In this document: positions 1 through 12,199 of the stretch, piece after piece
Numbering within the stretch: position 1 is the stretch's first letter
Layout: every line of letters starts with the position of its first letter
Source of the DNA: Medicago truncatula
Lineage: Eukaryota > Streptophyta > Magnoliopsida > Fabales > Fabaceae
Length of the DNA stretch: 64,000 nt
NCBI RefSeq assembly: GCF_003473485.1
Contig: NC_053046.1
Coordinates: 3,172,001-3,236,000 of the forward strand
Direction of reading: 5' to 3'
The notes under the pieces: generated by a model
The model's input: only the letters and a program-made list of their open reading frames with translations
What the model was told of the DNA's origin: nothing
Database searches by the model: none
Translations under genes and position numbers: made by a program

Positions 1-266
1 CCTTCAAAATGATCAGTAAGACATTGTATAGGTGATCATCATATATATGATTGTTGGAAGAAAGAGACCATACATTCTTGGAGGATGAGGTTGGTTAGAT
101 CATCATCCATCATTTTATTTCGCTATTTGCTATTGACTACTATAGAGGCTGGAGGAATTTCCCCTACTTGGGTATCGATATATACCATGCTCAAACATAT
201 ATATAGTATGGTTGAAAAATCAGTGCTTATCCATGGTCATCTGTTCAGTTGAATTGAAACTACGTG

Positions 267-357
267 AACGGTCCTCGTGAGTTTAACTCAGTTGGTATGG
301 ATAATGCATAAAATATGTAAGATTTGGGGTTCGAATCCCGACCACCACCAAAAAAAA
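267..357 (+). mobile_element. tRNA-derived SINE with target-site duplication
   Basis: A short SINE. An A-box-like segment (TTAACTCAGTTGG) is followed by a B-box-like segment (GGTTCGAATCCC), as in tRNA-derived SINE heads, and it ends in an A-rich run. The 11-bp word gaaactacgtg flanks it on both sides (256-266 and 358-368), which fits a target-site duplication. It belongs to the same family as the copies near 9.7, 42.1 and 57.1 kb but is shorter. Confidence 0.75.
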
Positions 358-540
358 GAAACTACGTGCACGTGAGTAGCTTTTTTATTCGATGTGAGTT
401 ATCGGTGCAGAAACCAAGACTTTTCAAACATAGCTTGCCATAGTGTTTTGTTGAATAAAGATACTTTTGCGATTATTTTATGACAAATTTTGTAATAGCT
501 TTCTTGTTTATAATTTTTTTATTGGTCAAAAACAATAAAG

Positions 541-1949
541 AAAAAAAAAAGAAGAGAAAAATAATAAAGATAAAATTGTCCAAATATTATACCAAAATAA
601 TTGTATATATACAATTTCTCTATTTTATTCTTCAAAATTCAAGTAATATTATGCATCGATAAATGAACATAAATCAATATATAACAAACATATTAAAGAG
701 ATATTTGAATATGTCTCTCTGTAAGCCATTATTTGTCATAGACATTGCCTTATATATGTTTGAACTCTCTAGGTCTACAAATTCATCATACAATTGTAGA
801 GGATTCAAATTCATAAAGCATTTTTTCGAACATCATCAAAGAGTATATAAGAAAGATATTAGTTACATCATTCAATTATTTTTTTAAATATTTTTTCATT
901 TATGTATGTGTGTCTAAACATTTTTTATTTATGTTTATGACTAAATAAATACTTCTCGTCACCACAAAAAATCCTAAACTTACATAAATCCGTGCCAATA
1001 TTCCAAAAAAAAATGCGATAAGTCTTTGAGATTTTCTTTCTTTCAAACAACCAGACCTACATTATTTATTAGTACTCCCTATTTTGGTTCAAGTGATGTC
1101 CCCATTTTGTAAAATTATTCAAAAAAAGAGGAAAAAGAACAGTATACTTTTTTACAAAGAGACAAATATCATTAATTTTTGGTAAAAGGGACAAAAAAAA
1201 AAAGCACTATTCATCAAGGTAATTTTGAACCCATGAGCTATCATATAGAAACATCAACATAATTGAGCACAAATAAAGACACCACCAGGAATGGGGATGA
1301 AAAACGTGGGTCACTCTAAAATATAAACTAAAATAGATTAAATTACGTGTATAAAGGTTTTTTGATAAAAAAAAATAGATAATTGATAAATTAGATGATT
1401 AAATTTGTAGTGTTTGTCAAAATTAATTGTTGAACAATATGATAACTATGAAATGGCATTAATATAATTTTCTTTTAATAAAGACAATGTAGGTAAAATT
1501 GAGAGGAAAAAAAAAGAAGAGATGAAATAAAAACACAATCCGTGTATAAGAGATAAAATTGTCCAAAAATTTTATACAAATATAATTTCTTTATTTTATT
1601 TTCAAAATTCAAGTAATATTACTGGCCAATAAATGAACATAAATCAATAAATAATATATTAAAGAGATGTTTGAATTTATCTTGGTGAATATAATTTGAA
1701 CCCACGAGCCATCACAGAAAGTAGAAATATCAACATAATAGAGCAAGAATAAAGACACCACCCGGAATGGGGATGAAAAACGTGGGTCACTCTAAGATAT
1801 AAGCAAAGATAGATTAAGTTATGCCTATAAAGGTTGTTTGATAAAAAAAAATAATAAATAATAAGTGATAAGTTAGATGATTAAATTTGTAGTGTTGGAC
1901 AAAATTAATCGTTGAATAATATGATAACTATGAATGACATTAATATAAA
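541..1949. repeat. Interleaved direct duplications, about 0.5-1 kb spacing
   Basis: Two diverged repeat pairs lie here. 541-710 matches 1501-1678 (an A-rich stretch, then a shared stretch about intervals of 'attcaagtaatatta' and 'aaatgaacataaatcaa'). 1221-1470 matches 1690-1949 (shared 'ggaatggggatgaaaaacg' and 'agatgattaaatttgtagtg'). All copies have the same orientation. No protein similarity was recognised. This looks like local tandem duplication of AT-rich intergenic DNA; the copies differ by many small changes, so it is not recent. Confidence 0.7.
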
Positions 1950-3589
1950 AAATGATAAACTATAAACTCAAACATTTTTTGAAATAACTTATATAAAATC
2001 AAGTTCTAAGTCATACTATATTTTACGGATCGACCAAATACCTAATCCTCATTATCATATTTAATAGTTCATTCATAACGCAGATATCAGTTAGTTTTTT
2101 TTTTTTTTTTGAAAGATATCAATTTAGTTCTTAAAACTTTTAACTGATATCTGCATTTGCAAAGACTATTTTAGCGATGATTCAACTGTTTACCTGACAT
2201 ACTGAGTTGTAACTTGTCGTCCTCAAATAATACTTGCAAACTGAGAGTAGACAGATATATGAGGTCCTTCAGGTCCTTGTATTACTATGGTTTTGCAGAG
2301 TGGGCCTGGTCCATGTTTTATGGTTGATATTTTTTAAAAATAATACTCCAAAATTTGTGTATGTTTGGAAGGACACTAAAATTTGTCCAAATGCGATCAA
2401 GATAAATTTTTAAATTGTAATTTTCTTCAAAAATATTACAGTGATTTTGACAATTTTACCACGGTCCAAACATCAATTTTGTCCACGGGAAGGTTGTACA
2501 ACACGCATCTTGAATGATTGCAAGATATCCCGTCATTGTCTGCTACGTGAGCCTAAATAAGCAGCCTGGGTTTAGGGTCTAGAAGAGAGGCAAAACACAA
2601 ACCTAGAGAGAACAAAAGAGTGAACCTTTGGGGTATCAATAAGCTAAAGGTTGAGGACTTTTGGAGTAGATTTTAGGGTTTGAAAACACCATTCAAACAC
2701 CTCAAATGTGAAAAAATTGAGACTTTTAGCCACATAAATAGATTCGAGAAAATGGTGGAAACTATGGTTTCTTCTTAGAGAACTTGTTGAAGGCTAATTT
2801 CTTGTAACCGTTGTATCCCTTTGTAAAGAACTATTTAATAGTCAATTGGAGAGTTGTTCTCACCTTCAGAGTACATCAAATTTGGATTGGATTGAGTAAA
2901 CAAATATTGTTGTGTTTTTATTCTTATCCTTTTATCTTATTGTTATCGTGCCCGTCTTTCCGCTATTTCTACTCGCTAACGCATGTGATTATTTTATTAT
3001 GTTTGTTTGTATAATTTAATTAAATTTTAAAATACTAATGGAAATTATTGATATATTGATTTATAAACAAAATATTGTCAAGGCATATAACAAAGTTATT
3101 TATGAATTCAACATATTTTATTTTGCCTGCATATAAAATAAAGATAAAATAATGACCTTCTATTGTTTATTTTAATAGTAATTAGTAATATCATAACATA
3201 AATGTATGATTTATTTAATAATTAAAAAAAATACGGTTCTCTTTATATAAAAAAAGTCACGCTATTATAGTTTGTATAAACAATTATAAACCAGCAAAGT
3301 TAAATAATCGTTGAAATTATTCGTAAACAATTTGAATCATAATCACTTATAAACCAGCAAAGTCAAATAATCCATAAAATTAATCGACTTTGATTAGTTG
3401 TAACATGAAAGAAAAAAGAAAAAAAAAAACTTACAGGTTAATTCTGAATTCTGATGCAGAGGGTTGAGAGAGGTTGAAAAAAAATTAAACAATGCGGGAG
3501 CGAACTATGATATGTGAGAACCCTACTTATTAGTATTTCATGTTTAATATAGTCATAACAAATCTTTTTCTAAAATATTTTGAGTCCTA
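1950..3589. other. Intergenic, no gene recognised
   Basis: No convincing exon on either strand. The part at about 2540-2990 contains 'aaacctagagagaacaaaagagtg'-like leader sequence and a T-rich tail reminiscent of an LTR or leader of a retroelement, but no matching second copy or flanking duplication was found. Otherwise it is AT-rich sequence. Confidence 0.4.
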
Positions 3590-3972
3590 ATCTTTTTTTT
3601 TAGATGATTTAAAGTATAATCTTTAACAATATTTTTTGCTCACGTTTGTTACTAATCTTTTTTAAAACGACTTAAAGTACAATTTTAACATTATTTTTTG
3701 CTCATGTTTGTTATTAATCTGTTTTTAGAGGATTTTATGTCCAATCTTTAACATTATTTTTTGCTCATGTTTGTTACTAATCTATTTTTAGAGGATTTAA
3801 AGTCCAATCTTTAACAATATTTTTTCTCACGTTTGTTCCTAATCTTTTTTTCAGAGGATTTAAAGTCTAATTTTTAACATTATTTTTTGCTCATATTTGT
3901 TACTAATATTTTTTTTCTCACGTTTGTTACTAATATTTTATTAGAGGATTTAAAATTCAATCTTTAACATTA
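3590..3972. repeat. Minisatellite, about 63-bp unit, roughly 6 copies
   Basis: A head-to-tail array in which each unit contains 'gatttaaagt', then 'aatctttaaca', then 'attttttgctcacgtttgtt'. Units vary in length through T-run changes, and the last ones are shortened. It sits just left of a MITE end (cctccgtc). Confidence 0.8.
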
Positions 3973-4021
3973 TTACCTCCGTCTCTACCCTTTTGCCAAA
4001 ATAATGTTACTGCTGTTACTA

Positions 4022-4304
4022 CCTCCGTCCCTACCCTTTTGCCAAAATCACGAGAATCAAGATAGTGAATATTTGTGTTAAAGTTTTTTGTAAACACTAT
4101 TGTTTTTACAAATTTATCCTTTAAGAGAGATGGTTAGTTTATGTTTTCAACATACTATTTATTGTTGATTGAAGAAAAAGATGTATAATAAATAGAGACA
4201 TGTATGTAAAGAAAAAATTAATGTAATTGAAAATAGCAAAGGAATCTTATAAAAAGGGACAAAAAATTTTCTCAAAATGATCTTATAATTAGGGACGGAT
4301 GTAG
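4022..4304. mobile_element. Stowaway-like MITE with TA flanks
   Basis: The left end cctccgtccct and the right end agggacggatgta form short imperfect inverted repeats flanked by TA dinucleotides, the pattern of Tc1/mariner-derived (Stowaway) MITEs in plants. A second copy of the left end lies at about 3976, which suggests local duplication or a nested end. It has no coding capacity. Confidence 0.6.
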
Positions 4305-4486
4305 TATTATTTAGTAGATTAGTTAATGATCATTCAAGTTTTTTTTTTTGAAAGAATAGTGATCATTCAAGTTGTAAGTTTCTTTATTTTTTGACCTCTT
4401 TTTTTGCCAACAAATACCTTTGTTTTTGAAGTTGGTAAGCAAACTTTTGTTTCAGGAAGTGGTAGATATATCTTTGTGTGTAGTTG

Positions 4487-4650
4487 CTAATAATGGTGGT
4501 AAAAGAGGGTTAACAGAGATGATTAGTGACATGGATTACTAATAGTGGTGGGTAAAAGAGGGTTAACGGAGATGATTAGTGACATGAATTATTAATAATG
4601 GTGGTAAAAGAGGGTTAACGGAGCTGATTAGTGATATGGATTACTAATTC
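4487..4650. repeat. Tandem repeat, about 53-bp unit, 3 copies
   Basis: Three consecutive copies share 'taaaagagggttaac' followed by 'gagatgattagtgacatg'. Differences between copies are few, so this looks younger than the 63-bp array upstream. No function is visible. Confidence 0.8.
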
Positions 4651-4966
4651 ACATGTTATTTTATAATTGATTAATTGTATTCAAAATTAAGGGTATTTTG
4701 GAAAGAAAAGTTCAATTAAGGGTATTTTTGGAATGAAAAGTTCAACCCAAAAGTGTGCTGGAAGGGGTAGTTTTCTTTATATACATTATAGATTAATCTA
4801 TTTGGTTTTGGTTGTTGTTAATTTTGCTCTGCACATCACATATTGTTGTGAGTTTTATCCGAATTCATAACATCTTTTATCACGTGTTTCTTTTTATAAA
4901 AATCTTTATGCCATAAATGCATAGTAAAATACATTTACTTAAAAATGATGAAAGTAATTTTAATTA

Positions 4967-5264
4967 CTCCCTCCGTTTTTAAAATAAACAAATTTTACTT
5001 TTTAGGTTCATTCAATTAACGATGTATGTGGTCCATATTATAAACCATATACATCATTAATTGAATGAACCTAAAAAGTAAAATTTGCTTATATTTAAAA
5101 ACGGAGAGAGCAGAAGATAAATTTGAAAAAAAAAGTGATCAATATTGCTTTGAAAATCAAAATTATTATTTATTTTTAAATAATATTATTTTACACATGC
5201 ATCTCTCATTACAAATGACAATTATTACAAGATTAAATCAGAAGGTATGCTGAAACGGAGAGAG
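4967..5264. mobile_element. Stowaway-type MITE with internal foldback
   Basis: It begins ctccctccgtttt after a TA and ends aacggagagag before a TA (5265-5266). Its left part (4967-5110) is itself a near-perfect foldback: 'ttcattcaattaa' returns as 'ttaattgaatgaa', and another 'acggagagag' end lies at 5101-5110. It may be one 298-bp MITE or a short MITE nested in an older one. Coding-like reading frames here are incidental. Confidence 0.65.
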
Positions 5265-5266
5265 TA

Positions 5267-6118
5267 TTTGTATCTTGTTTTGATTAGAGTATAGTGAATA
5301 AACCAGAGTTAGTTGATAGATAAACTATGGTTAATAGATTAACTAACATTTATAAATAACTCTCGCCGTTGTACCATTGTACTTTCTTGTTATCTTTTAT
5401 CAAATCTAATTCAATCTACTATAAATCTCTATGAGTATCTCGTATATAAATACTCTTATACACTCTTTCTCATGCAGTTTTACCTCTTTTGTTTTTGGAG
5501 AGGAGTATAATTGGCTGCGCTCACCTACTCAAGGTGCAATTTCAAGAACATCCGAGACAATAGAAGTAACAAATAACAACAGCTAAAAAAAAGTTACAAA
5601 CCTCCATTATTATGATGATAGAGAAGAAAGCCTAAAGTTTGCTATACCAAAAAATTGGTCCGCCACCGTTGGATTAGAGACAAATTAGTCCAACAAGACC
5701 ACGTGGTAAGTTCACACAAAAGAAACGTGTCTTAGAGAGGCATAGACACAACTACAACCGAAAATAGCCAAAACTATGCAAAAAAAGACACCATTGCACA
5801 AACCTACTACTTAAAGCAACCGCAAGCAATCACAAACCCAAAAGTCACACAACATTTACAACACGCATTTAATCAATTATCTCTTGTTACTTTTATCCAA
5901 TTTTCTTAGCTCAATCTTAGAAGCAAAACCTAAAGAAGATTCTTCTCAACAAAAATCCCACATCACTTGTTACAAGCAAAGTAAAGCATATTAAAAAGAA
6001 GACCTTTCATTCTTATACTCATCAAACAACACTCTTTTATTGTTGTTTGTTGAACAACCACGTAACGTTAATTCTTTGTCTTTGCGAGTCCACAAAGATT
6101 GGATCTAACTACAAGAAC
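5267..6118. other. Intergenic/5' region of the STAY-GREEN gene
   Basis: No exon or mobile element recognised. The stretch just before the ATG at 6119 is CA-rich, as is common in plant 5' leaders. It presumably contains the promoter, but I could not pick a convincing TATA box. Confidence 0.4.
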
Positions 6119-7852
6119 ATGGGTACTCTAACCACCGCTCCTCCTCCTATGCTCACTTCTAAGTTCAAACCTTCTTTTTCACCTCAACATAAACCTCTTT
6201 TTCCAAATAGAAGACGGTTATGGAAGAAGAACCAATCAATTGTTCCTGTATGTTTTTCTTTCTTTTTTCTTCTCAATTTTTCAAATAAATTTAGTTTTAT
6301 TTAATTTTTGACTTTGTATTTGTGGGTTTGGTTTGGTTTGGATTTTGGAACAGGTTGCTAGGTTATTTGGACCGGCTATATTTGAAGCATCAAAATTGAA
6401 GGTTTTGTTCTTAGGAATTGATGAAGACAAACATCCAGGAAATCTTCCAAGGACTTATACGTTAACACATAGTGATGTAACCTCAAAACTCACTTTGGCA
6501 ATTTCTCAAACCATTAATAACTCTCAGGTATTTCTCATAATTTTGATTATCAACATCATCATCACAGTCATGTCTTCCCTAATCATTTGATGGAAGTCAC
6601 AAAACAGAGTTGAAGAGGTTCACACACACAAGAAAATAATGAATATTGAATTTTAGGAATAAAAAAGTATACAAACATGGGAATTCAATTGCAGTTGCAG
6701 GGATGGTATAATAGATTGCAAAGGGATGAAGTTGTGGCGCAGTGGAAGAAGGTGAAGGGAAAGATGTCTCTCCATGTTCATTGTCATATTAGTGGTGGCC
6801 ATTTTTTGTTAGATATATTTGCTAGACTAAGATATTTCATCTTCTGCAAAGAGTTACCCGTGGTAAGCATGTCTTTTTTTGACTAAATTTTTTATCTACG
6901 AAACTCTCACACACACACTTAATGCATAGAAAGGGGTAGCTCGAGTATGAACTCGAGCTCCATGGATAAATATGGGGTATTACAAGTTCGAACTTGATTT
7001 CCAAGGGTTAATATGGGGTATTACAAGTTCGAATTCACTAGAGATATGTCTCCACACTTATTTTACTTTTTCTATAAGATCCGAAATATTGTTGTCTTGA
7101 CGATCATTTTCTGAGTTTTTGCCACGTACTAAGGGACAAGTACAAAGATTCTTAAAACTCATTTTAATCGAGGGTTTTTAGAGTTCGATCTCACACCTCA
7201 ATGTGTGTTTTCACCTCAATTGATAGTAAGTTTTAAGCATCTTCATACTTATCTAAGTTTGAATTTCACATATATGACAAAAACATAACTCGTGAATGAA
7301 TTGGTCAACAAGTTATCATGGGGTGCGAGAACTACTATGTATGAGTAGTTGGCCAACTTTTTATTTCAATTGTGTTTATGGGACATGACAAACATGATTA
7401 AGACTCGGATACCTAAGTTATTCATCCTAAAAATTGAATCTTAGTGTCACTTAGACAAAAAAAAAAAAAAAAACATGATTAAGACTATATCTTATTGTGA
7501 TTATTAACATTGTGTGTTTGATTTGATTTAGGTATTGAAGGCTTTTGTACACGGTGACGGCAATTTATTCAACAACTATCCGGAATTACAGGAAGCATTG
7601 GTTTGGGTATATTTTCATTCAAAGATTCCAGAATTCAACAAGGTAGAATGTTGGGGTCCACTAAAGGAGGCTTCACAACCTACTAGTGGGACCCAAAGGG
7701 ACCACCAAAATTTGACCCTACCTGAGCCATGTCAAGAAACTTGCGAGTGCTGCTTTCCACCGTTGAAGTTGAGCCCAATGCCGTGCTCTAATGAGGTTCA
7801 CAATGATACTTATGAACCTATTGATGGAATTGAAACTCAACAATCACTGTAA
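6119..7852 (+). CDS. SGR: STAY-GREEN, chloroplast Mg-dechelatase (4 exons)
   Basis: Predicted to remove magnesium from chlorophyll a at the start of chlorophyll breakdown in senescing chloroplasts (family knowledge). Exons by GT-AG borders: 6119-6247, 6354-6527, 6695-6862 and 7532-7852, giving about 263 residues, which matches the family. Exon 1 encodes a basic, Ser/Pro-rich plastid transit region. The core carries the conserved blocks ARLFGPAIFE, HPGNLPRTYTLTHSD, VHCHISGGHFLLD and VLKAFVHGDGNLFNNYP. The last exon holds the cysteine-rich motif (CQETCECCFPPLKLSP), typical of SGR and not of SGR-like (SGRL) proteins. The reading frame is open across all junctions. The ATG at 6119 was chosen because MGTLTTAP matches legume SGR starts. 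Legumes may have more than one SGR, so which paralogue this is cannot be told here. Confidence 0.93.
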
Positions 7853-9535
7853 CTTGTAACCACACGAAACTCTCATTTCTTATTCTATACGTTGCTCATC
7901 GTGGGAAAATCCAAAACCCTTTTCAATGTAAATATAAGAAAAGTGGTCATATTTGAAATTTTTTATTTTACTTTTTTTTTTTTGGTGTATAATTTTTAAT
8001 TCATAAAAATCAGGTATTGTATTGTATATGTGTAAACAAGTATTTTTACCTAGGAATTCAATAGACCTTTGTAAGGTTCAAAATTGCAATTATCAATTTC
8101 AATATAAAAATTATTTAATTGAAGTGTTGTTTCATGGTACAAATAATTTCCATTTTTCTCTTCATGTTTTCTCAAATACATTTATACCTTTGATTTTTAT
8201 TTTTTATTTTTTAAAACTCTTATATCTGGTAATCGAAAACGAGGGTTTAAATGGAGCTCCCATGTCACATGAAAATCCTTAGTTACATCGTGTTGTGTCA
8301 TGAATTTTCATTTGTCAACGTTGATATGCATGGGTGTTATCTTAAGTCTACATCTAACTCAACTAGATTTGAAATAGTGATCCACGTATTTTTTTAGTTG
8401 GATTCTATTGCAATACAATCCACCCTACAATTGATCCTTGTTTTCTTACATGTTTTTTCAAAGTGTTCATATTTTCATCCTATAATATCTCTCATCTCTC
8501 TTATAACGATGACTCCATGGACGGTTTTGCTAGAATAGGCAATAATGAGATCACTATTTTAGTATTTCGGCGACCAATCCTCCTAATTGACATCTTTGTT
8601 GAAAACCATATCACTAGGGAGCCTCCATACCTCAACGATACCTTGAGATGTGACAAAGCAAATGCTAAGGCATCTTCTGATTCCTTTGAAGAAAGGTTTT
8701 GAAGAAAATATTTGGGTAATCAGGTCTAGTAGGGAAGGTGCGAGATGATGAATGAAAGGGTCAGATGAATCCGTGACTGCAGCGACTAAGGAAGGATCGA
8801 TGAAGTCATTGCCAGCCATCTTGTATCCTAGCAGAAGATCCCCAAAAAAGCAAGTAGAAATTTTCTTTCTTCTTTCCTTACAATGTAAGGTGAGGATATC
8901 AATATTCGAGATGATGCATTCGTGCCGTAGATCTTTACCAGTTTATGGATATTATGAAATCTATTTATATATTTATTTTTCCATTATTTCAATTATATCC
9001 TTAAACAACTTTTTCCATGATAAAGATTGTTGTTAGTGTCGTTAAAAAATATAAAATTAGATTGTATCTTTTTTATATTGTTGGTAACATTGAAATAGAT
9101 AATCATGGTTAGTTTGATTAGTTATTAACTTGAAAGCAACAATTATTTATATTTTTAGTTTTAATCAAAATTAAAATTTCATAAAAAAAAAACAATTCAT
9201 AATTTTCAAACGTTAACGCAGTAAAAAGAACGAAAAGACAGACACTTGAGTATCCCTCTTTTCGCTTGTCATATATAAAGAAAATATGAGATTTTAGGAT
9301 GACTTTTTCACTTTCAATTATACCTTTAAACAAAAAAAATTATAACAAAGTTTTATTTAAAGGAACCTATGGTAAAGTTATAGTGTTGGTGTTATTAAAA
9401 AATATAAAAATTCATGTTATATTTTCTATATTATATGATGTTATTAAAAAACAAACATAGTTTGTTAGGTTGATTATGATTTAAAATTAGCATCAAAACT
9501 AAAATTTCATAAACAAATTCAATATAGTAGATATA
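7853..9535. other. Intergenic, no gene recognised
   Basis: 3' flank of the STAY-GREEN gene, then AT-rich DNA. An island of more balanced composition at about 8500-8900 has open frames on both strands (for example a minus-strand frame 8583-8819), but I recognise no family and see no splice context. It may be a gene or transposon remnant. Confidence 0.4.
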
Positions 9536-9539
9536 ATAT

Positions 9540-10968
9540 GTGTACATGACAAAGTTTTTTTGAGAGACATGACAAATGAGAGAGAGGGAGGGCCCAGACC
9601 CACGGGTGCCCCTCGTTATATAGGTCCATGCCAATTACTATATTCAATTGTAGCCACACGTACATAGACAACGTTTCACACATTGATTTTAAGTGATTTT
9701 TTTTATAATATTTAGCTTTGCAAAAATATATATGATAGGGTTGGTAGGGACATTGCATAATTTATGTAGGGGTTGGGGTTCGAACCTCGGACGCCCCACT
9801 TTTCCACATTTAACTGTGTGAGCTGTAGCACTAAACTATTAGATCGAAAAAAACAAAAATTGTTACATTTACGGAAAGAATGTGTTCAAAAAAAATTGTA
9901 TAGCCTTCTCTCTCTAAAAAAGTCGTCTCAATTTTTCCTCTTTAATTTCTCTAATCCATTTTCTTCATTGAAGGAATAGTTTTGGGTTAATTTTTTATAT
10001 CTGAAATCACTCATCTTCATCTTTTTATCTTTATTTAAATATAAATAAGCAATTTTCACATAGACTTAAGTTTTTTTACTTTGTGATTTCGGCATTTAAG
10101 TGTGGACTGTGTTATTCGCTGTCTTGTGCGATGTTGTTTGATTTCTTTTGTCTTGTTGCAATGTTCATTTAATCTTATTCAAAGATTGACTATTCAACTA
10201 TGTGCATCAATGTTGCAGATTCGGATGCATGTGTATTTCAACCACTTTAATTTTATCATATTATTTGTGAATATTTTTTCGTTGTATCTTGTATGTTATT
10301 AAGTTTGATGTTGTAAATGTGTTCTCATATTGATCATTTAAATTTTTAGCGATGTCCCCGATAAACTCTATCAATTTAAGTGAATAAATATTGCTTTGTT
10401 TATCGACAAGAAAAAATAAAAGATTGTCACCTTTAATTTTCAATAATAATTGGTTTTCTACGATGGTTCTCTCTATTTAATTCAATTTATTCTCCACTTT
10501 TTAGTTTTCAATACTATTGGTTTTCCACGATGGTGTTCTCTAACTAATCCAATTTACACCACATTCAAGTTGTTTTTTTTTTGGTACCACATTCAAGTTG
10601 TTATTCTCCACTTTACATTTATTATAAAGAAAATGCAAACAAGCATTCTGAAGTACTCTTTAAGCAATAAGATTTTATCAAAATTTGTGTTTTATTACAT
10701 TAAAAATTGAAATTTCTAACTTTTTTAAATAATAATTTTTTATTAAATTTTTTTAAAAATGTCCTCAGAATATTTGTTAGCAACATATACACACATAATA
10801 GGTGTATGACTACATGACAAAGTTAAATAGTGTAAGCATCAGAGAGAGGTACCTGGACATGGTCCATGGATACCCGTCATCCCGTCCTCCTCAATATCAG
10901 TCCATACCAGTTAAATTCAATAGTAACCATACGTACAAAGACAACGTTGTACACATTGAACTGAAAAA
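9540..10968. repeat. Dispersed direct repeat pair (9540-9700 and 10790-10968)
   Basis: The two segments share 'catgacaaagtt', a purine-rich run, then 'ggtccatg', 'caattgtagccacacgtac' (against 'caatagtaaccatacgtac') and 'agacaacgtt'. They have the same orientation, are about 1.25 kb apart and are moderately diverged. The DNA between them holds a SINE and AT-rich sequence. They may be two copies of a mobile element or an old local duplication. Confidence 0.6.
9738..9850 (+). mobile_element. tRNA-derived SINE, 5'-truncated
   Basis: Matches the SINE at 42063-42202 from 'ttggtagggacattgcata' through the B box (GGTTCGAAC), 'ccccacttttccacattta' and 'actattagat', and ends in an A-rich tail. The start of the A box is missing. 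No clear flanking duplication was found. Confidence 0.65.
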
Positions 10969-11835
10969 AGAAACGTTGTCATGCTTTTTCTAACTCCAAA
11001 AACAATGGCCAAATGGGTTGCTCTATATGTAATAAGTTTGAAGTTGAATGACACATCAAAAGAAAATGTTATTTATACAACTATTTTATTATAATTTTTG
11101 AACAATTTTTTCTTTCATTATGATGTTTTTTTCCTTTCCTTTATTTTTTTTTATTTTTATTGTTTTTAACCAATAAAAAAGATAAAAAGAAGATTATTAC
11201 AAAAATTGTTTATAAAATGATTACACAAATATCATTATTCATTCAAAAAATATCATTTATAAATAGTGTAGTTCTAATTTTCCTAGATGACAGTGTATGT
11301 TGTGTCCTAATGCATGGAGTTGTTTATCTCCTTATCTAACCAACACCGGCATTGCAGTTTACTGTTAAGGCGGTTTTGATGATAAGGTTGATGAAAAGTA
11401 AGAGTTTCTTTTCTCACCTCTAGCATGACACGTGTATTGTGTTACTAGATTAGACCACATATATTTTGTGCCGTGGGAGTTTGTTTATTGTATTCGGTTT
11501 AATCGGTTATAATAGTTTGGGATGCAATTTGCAAACCATAGGACTACCATATGAAGAAAAATAAAAAAGTACTGTACTAGTTATTGATTTAGTTATTCAA
11601 AAAGACCATGTGACCTGAGTTGTTTGATCATTCTTTACTGATTGCTAAAAAAAAAATAAAAGACAAAATAAATTGGATTAATTGTCTCTATCCAATAAAA
11701 AAATTGTGTTTCTCTATAATGATATTGTTTTAACGAGATAACCATATATAACATTAATTAAAAACGGACAAATTTGTCTGTTACACTAATCTTTTCTAAT
11801 AACAAATGTTGGTATGTTAATGTTAATATTATTTT
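10969..11835. other. Intergenic, nothing recognised
   Basis: AT-rich sequence without a supported exon, repeat or element border. Short open frames are no longer than expected by chance. Confidence 0.4.
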
Positions 11836-12135
11836 GGCAAAATTACACTTTTAGTTCCTTAACTTAATTTCAAGTAACAGTTTGGTCATTTATCTTTTTT
11901 CATTTCAATTTAGTCATTTTTGTCCATTTATATATATATTTTCAAGCTTCAAATATAATATTCTTATGCAAACATAGACGAGGATCATATAATTGAAGAT
12001 TGAAAGACCATAAGAAAATAAAATCATGAATTTGAAAATGGACAAAAATGATCAAATTGAAATGAAAAAAAAAAGAAGATAAATAACCAAATTGTTACCT
12101 GAAATTAAGTTAAGGATCAAAAGTGTAATTTTGCC
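11836..12135. mobile_element. Mutator-type MITE with perfect 9-bp target duplication
   Basis: A 300-bp foldback. The left arm (ggcaaaattacacttttag, then cttaacttaatttcaagtaa) returns inverted at the right end (ttacctgaaattaagttaag, then cttttgat/ctaaaag-type sequence ending ttttgcc). The arms are roughly 100 bp. The element is bracketed by the identical 9-mer tattatttt at 11827-11835 and 12136-12144, the target-duplication length expected of Mutator-like elements. It encodes no protein. Confidence 0.8.
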
Positions 12136-12199
12136 TATTATTTTTGACATTAGGACTTCAACTCATGTTACTATTTGATATCTCTTTGATTCCTAATGT

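Noticed and set aside
2540-2990. A Copia-type LTR or leader
   Set aside because: Leader-like words only. No inverted ends, no second copy and no target duplication.
8583-8819. Minus-strand frame as a gene
   Set aside because: No recognised motif, no splice context and overlapping frames on the other strand. Kept only as an unresolved island.
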